Shown here one piece after another: positions 32,679 to 35,942 of a DNA stretch of 35,942 nucleotides. The stretch comes from an uncultured bacterium (GTDB lineage: Bacteria; Actinomycetota; Coriobacteriia; Coriobacteriales; Coriobacteriaceae), in the NCBI GenBank assembly GCA_905214905.1, contig CAJMNK010000014.1:1-35942 (forward strand), read 5' to 3'. The stretch's first letter is position 1. Each line of letters starts with the position of its first letter. Below the pieces are notes generated by a model that worked only from the letters and a program-made list of their open reading frames with translations, ran no database searches and was not told the DNA's origin. Position numbers and translations under genes: made by a program.

Positions 32679-35600
32679 ATGGGGGAACTCGAGCGTAACA
32701 TGCGCGATGACGTGGGGCAGCCGCTGGGCAATGCTCCAAGTACAGACAATGGGGGACAAATGGATATGTTTGAGGACGAGCGCGAGCGCGCCTCGCTGCA
32801 TCGCCGTGGCGCGATTGCACGCGGCGTAGCCAAGCGCGGCCTGGTGGCATTCCTGGCCTTCGCGATGGCCTTTGGCACCACGCCGGCTCAGCTGTGGGCC
32901 GAGGGCGCCGAGGGCATTGCCGAGGCCGTGGCTCAGGCTGCGACGCCGGGCGAGGACGCAGCGCTTGCGGGCGGTACCACTGAGCAGAGCGGCACCGAGG
33001 TTTCGGATTCCGAGGGCGTGCCTGCGGCTAGTGCCGCCACAACAGAGGCAGCAACTGGCGACGAAGGCTCGGCGACGGGGGAGAGCCCTGCCACGAGCGA
33101 GCAGTCTTCGACGGCGCCCACTGGCCAAGCAGGATCTGCCGCCGCGGCTGCCGTTCAGACGGAGAGCCCGACAGAAACTGGCGATGTCGCCAAGAAGCAA
33201 GTCGAGGTCTCGTTCTCGATTATCGGCACCGATGCCGACGGCAAGGCTCAGACCTGGGTGGCACCTACGCAGCTTAAGCTCGACGAGGGCTCGACGGCTG
33301 CGGACGCCTTCGTTAAGCTGCAGCAGAAGGTGGGCTTCAAGGCGAAATACGATCCGAACACGGCATACGGTTTCTACCTCGAAAGCATTACGTCCCCGAG
33401 CGATGGCCGCACGCTTGCCTTCGATCCGGCGACTTATGCCTACTGGCAGCTGTTTGTCGACGGCGCGTCTTCCTCGGTTGGCGCGAGCGGCGTCAAGCTC
33501 ACCCAGGGGCAGAAGATTGAGTTTGCCTATACGGCTGGTAGCTCGTCCCCTGTCGTTAAGGACCAGGTTGCCGCAAATGTGACCGTCATTGGTCGCGATG
33601 CCCAGGGCAAGACTCAGACTTGGGTCGATAACGCGCAGTATGTGGTGACGTCCGGCTCGAACGCACTTGACCTTACGAAGGTCGCGCTCGAGGCGAATGA
33701 TATTGACGCCGTTGTTGCGGGCTCCTTCATTCTGAGCCTTAAGTACAACGGCGTTGAGCTGGGTACGCCGCTCGATTATTCGACCTCTTGGCAGCTGTTC
33801 ATCAACGGCAAGTCGAGCGACTACACGGCGGACAATGTCACCATTCATGCCGGCGATACCGTTACGTGGTTCTACGGTGGCTGGGGCGACCAGTTGCCCT
33901 CTGATTCCGTCCATGCTTCCGTTCAGGTGCTTGGCAAGGACAAGGACGGCAAACAGCAGGTGTGGGCCTCGACGGGCCAGACGGGTCTCAAGGCGGGCTC
34001 TACTGCCAAGGATTTGCTGGAGCAGACTGGTCTTAGGCTCGATTCTAGCGAATCGTCTTGGGGCTGGTTCCTCAACGGCATTTATTCGCCGTTCGACGTC
34101 GACGGTAAGCCCTATGTCGGGGATGCTGCAACCAATAGCTATTGGCGCTTCTACGTAAATGGCGAGTTCAAGAACGTTGGCGCTGGTGCCTACGAGCTCC
34201 AAGAGGGTGACGCCGTCACCTTTATGTATGCTGGCGACAGCGATGCCCTTCCTGGCCAGGTTCTTGGGTCTGTCGATGTTATCGGTCCCGATGTCAACGG
34301 CAACAATACTCGCTGGGGCTCGGCAAGCAATGTTTCTTTGCCCGAAGGCTCCACGGCCCAGAACCTTATTGAGGCATTTCTGAAGGCCAAGAGCGTTGCG
34401 TATAACGGCTCCCAGAGTGGTGAGTACTGGCTCCTTAATTCCATTACTTCGCCGTTCGATCACAAGCCGTATGGCTGGGATGGTGCGACCAATAGATATT
34501 GGCATCTGTATATCAACGGAGAGCTCACATCTCTCTGCGCCAACCAGGTCACGCTCAAGAGCGGCGACAAGGTTACGTTTGCCTACACCACCGATAATTC
34601 GCCCATGCCCGACCCCGACAAGATTGTCGTGGACCCGAGCGCGACGGCTCCTGATTGGGATGCCGAGTGGGCCGGCTACGGCAACAGTGGCAACGGTTCG
34701 ACCGTAACGGATGCCAAGACGCCTGCGCAGGCTGCCGGTCTTAAGTGGGCCTTCGATTGGAAGGCCGAGTCTGGTCAGCAGTATGCCAACTGCAGCGAAC
34801 CTGTCATCGCCAACGGCTTTGTGTACATCGCGACCGAGAACGAGCTCATTAAGATCGATTCGTCCACGGGCAAAAAGGTTGCCTCTGCGCCGCTTGCCTC
34901 CAAGGTGAGCTATACCTCTCGTCCGATCTATACCAATGGCCTTATCATCGTTCCGCTCAACGGCGGTGCGGTCCAGGCGATTACTGCAGACAAGCTGATC
35001 TGCAAGTGGCTGACGCCTGGTTTGACGGACTTGACGCAGAGCTCCTGCACCGTCGTTTCGGACGGCGAGTACGTCTATGTAGGCTCGGTCGATATTTCGT
35101 ATGACGAGAATTACAACGCGACCTACGGCAACGGCTCCTTTGCGCGCATTAAGATTGCCACGGGCGAAGTTTCTTGGCAGAACATCGACCCTGCCGAGGG
35201 CTATTACTGGACTGGTGCGGCTTTGACGGATAAGTATGCCATCGTTCCTACGAGCGCGGGTACGCTTAAGTGCATTGATAAGACGACGGGCGATGTCGTT
35301 TCGACCATGAAGCTCGGCGCTGTCGCAAATGCCGATTGCATTGCCGATCCGTCCAATGGTTCGACCTTTTATCAGATGACGCACGATGGAAAGCTCCATG
35401 TGATTTTGCTTTCGGCGACGGGCGTGTTGAGTGAACAGAAGACGGTTGATCTGGGCCTTACGAATAATCTGAGCGCCCCTGCGGTGTCTGGTGACAATCT
35501 GATTGTCGGCGGACAGACGGGTACTGGCTCTGCTCTGGTTCTCTATAACCTGAAGACGGGTAAGACCACGATGGTCGCTGCTGCCGACGGCAAGGCGCTG

Positions 35601-35942
35601 CCGGCTGGCCTCAACGGTATTGCTGCTACTCCGCTGGTGAGTGTTCAGGGCGGCAAGACCTATGTGTACTTCACCGTTAACAGCGCGGATAGCAAGGATT
35701 ACGTCAACTACTCTGCTGGTGGTGGCGTGTATCGCTATACGCTCGGCGATGCAGAGGCGACGCAGATTTATGATGCGGCTGGCCATTACCAGTACTGTGA
35801 CTCTCCGGTCATTGCCGATGCATCTGGCAACCTGTACTACATCAATGACTCGGGCACGCTGTTCAAACTCGGGGCTGTTGAGTCTTGGACGGTCGCCTTT
35901 AATTCCAACGGCGGGTCTGCTTGCGACACTAAGTTTGTTGCT
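32679..35942 (+). CDS. Surface protein with four DUF4430 (transcobalamin-like) repeats and PQQ-type propeller, 3' truncated by window
   Basis: The frame is open from ATG 32679 (AAGGGGG six bases upstream) to the window end, at least 1088 residues; ATG 32760 is an alternative start. A long charged N-terminus precedes a signal or anchor helix (GLVAFLAFAMAFG, about 54-66, then TTPAQLWA). A Ser/Thr/Ala/Glu-rich disordered stretch runs to about 170. Four DUF4430 repeats follow (about 172-290, 296-405, 411-521, 528-640), each with a GSTA/DLxK opening, a YWQLFVDG/YWRFYVNG/YWHLYING type core and a GDKVTFAY ending. DUF4430 is the beta fold of the transcobalamin C-domain. From about 690 to 1065 a PQQ-like beta-propeller is visible (repeats like GFVYIATENELIKIDSSTGK). 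The window ends in the start of an InlB-type repeat (WTVAFNSNGGSACDTKFVA). With the riboswitch this suggests a cobalamin-binding cell-surface protein. Confidence 0.88.
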   Translation, partial: MGELERNMRDDVGQPLGNAPSTDNGGQMDMFEDERERASLHRRGAIARGVAKRGLVAFLAFAMAFGTTPAQLWAEGAEGIAEAVAQAATPGEDAALAGGTTEQSGTEVSDSEGVPAASAATTEAATGDEGSATGESPATSEQSSTAPTGQAGSAAAAAVQTESPTETGDVAKKQVEVSFSIIGTDADGKAQTWVAPTQLKLDEGSTAADAFVKLQQKVGFKAKYDPNTAYGFYLESITSPSDGRTLAFDPATYAYWQLFVDGASSSVGASGVKLTQGQKIEFAYTAGSSSPVVKDQVAANVTVIGRDAQGKTQTWVDNAQYVVTSGSNALDLTKVALEANDIDAVVAGSFILSLKYNGVELGTPLDYSTSWQLFINGKSSDYTADNVTIHAGDTVTWFYGGWGDQLPSDSVHASVQVLGKDKDGKQQVWASTGQTGLKAGSTAKDLLEQTGLRLDSSESSWGWFLNGIYSPFDVDGKPYVGDAATNSYWRFYVNGEFKNVGAGAYELQEGDAVTFMYAGDSDALPGQVLGSVDVIGPDVNGNNTRWGSASNVSLPEGSTAQNLIEAFLKAKSVAYNGSQSGEYWLLNSITSPFDHKPYGWDGATNRYWHLYINGELTSLCANQVTLKSGDKVTFAYTTDNSPMPDPDKIVVDPSATAPDWDAEWAGYGNSGNGSTVTDAKTPAQAAGLKWAFDWKAESGQQYANCSEPVIANGFVYIATENELIKIDSSTGKKVASAPLASKVSYTSRPIYTNGLIIVPLNGGAVQAITADKLICKWLTPGLTDLTQSSCTVVSDGEYVYVGSVDISYDENYNATYGNGSFARIKIATGEVSWQNIDPAEGYYWTGAALTDKYAIVPTSAGTLKCIDKTTGDVVSTMKLGAVANADCIADPSNGSTFYQMTHDGKLHVILLSATGVLSEQKTVDLGLTNNLSAPAVSGDNLIVGGQTGTGSALVLYNLKTGKTTMVAAADGKALPAGLNGIAATPLVSVQGGKTYVYFTVNSADSKDYVNYSAGGGVYRYTLGDAEATQIYDAAGHYQYCDSPVIADASGNLYYINDSGTLFKLGAVESWTVAFNSNGGSACDTKFVA

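Noticed and set aside
32442..35786. A 1114-codon frame on the minus strand
   Set aside because: It lies antisense to the DUF4430 protein, has no ribosome site or recognisable domain, and such long shadow frames are expected in this GC-rich codon pattern.

Overview
The window is about 36 kb of high-GC bacterial chromosome. The codon use (heavy GCC/GAC/CTG, G/C third positions), the Gram-positive DnaE and RuvABC types, LPXTG-like and twin-arginine surface proteins, and the mix of formate-THF ligase with FchA/FolD point to an anaerobic actinobacterium of the Coriobacteriia. Collinsella is my best guess from memory of the class; no search was run.

Layout. (1) 166-7462, plus: dnaE (replicative polymerase alpha) followed closely by a SWIM/SNF2 helicase. 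(2) 7613-7967: a small superoxide reductase gene with an apparent 1-base insertion just before its last iron ligands, then a strong terminator. (3) 8085-10070: an NAD-synthetase-like protein that has lost every catalytic signature I can check, followed by a highly structured palindromic intergenic element. (4) 10351-12559: ruvC-ruvA-ruvB, with one-base stop/start overlaps at both junctions. (5) 12704-14371: fhs with its own candidate promoter and terminator. (6) 14551-18290: a membrane protein with C-terminal heptads, a convergent Mn-type cation efflux protein, and a double zinc-ribbon protein. (7) 18407-21978: a more AT-rich accessory stretch with a small protein plus a frame-shifted SHOCT tail, a locus with type I toxin-antitoxin-like geometry encoding a 30-aa amphipathic peptide, a minus-strand set (YhcG-type nuclease, ADP-ribosylglycohydrolase, 73-aa protein) and a PH-like protein. 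(8) 22071-26295, minus: a Tat-exported, apparently sortase-anchored PI-PLC-like protein and two paralogous lipoproteins, one frame-shifted. (9) 26673-28162: fchA-folD. The FolD lacks the cyclohydrolase lysine and glutamine, so the adjacent FchA probably supplies that step; with fhs this gives formate to methylene-THF. (10) 28195-28435: an AT-rich element with long terminal inverted repeats (MITE-like). (11) 28517-32328: a C69 dipeptidase, a phasin-like protein and a UbiB/AarF kinase. (12) 32441-35942: a cobalamin riboswitch upstream of a large surface protein with four transcobalamin-like DUF4430 repeats, a PQQ-type propeller and the start of an InlB-type repeat. This looks like a surface cobalamin-capture protein and runs off the window.

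Three genes (superoxide reductase, SHOCT protein, second lipoprotein) each appear broken by a single base. That is either real decay or sequence error and should be settled before the frames are trusted. No tRNA, rRNA, CRISPR array or complete insertion sequence was seen.
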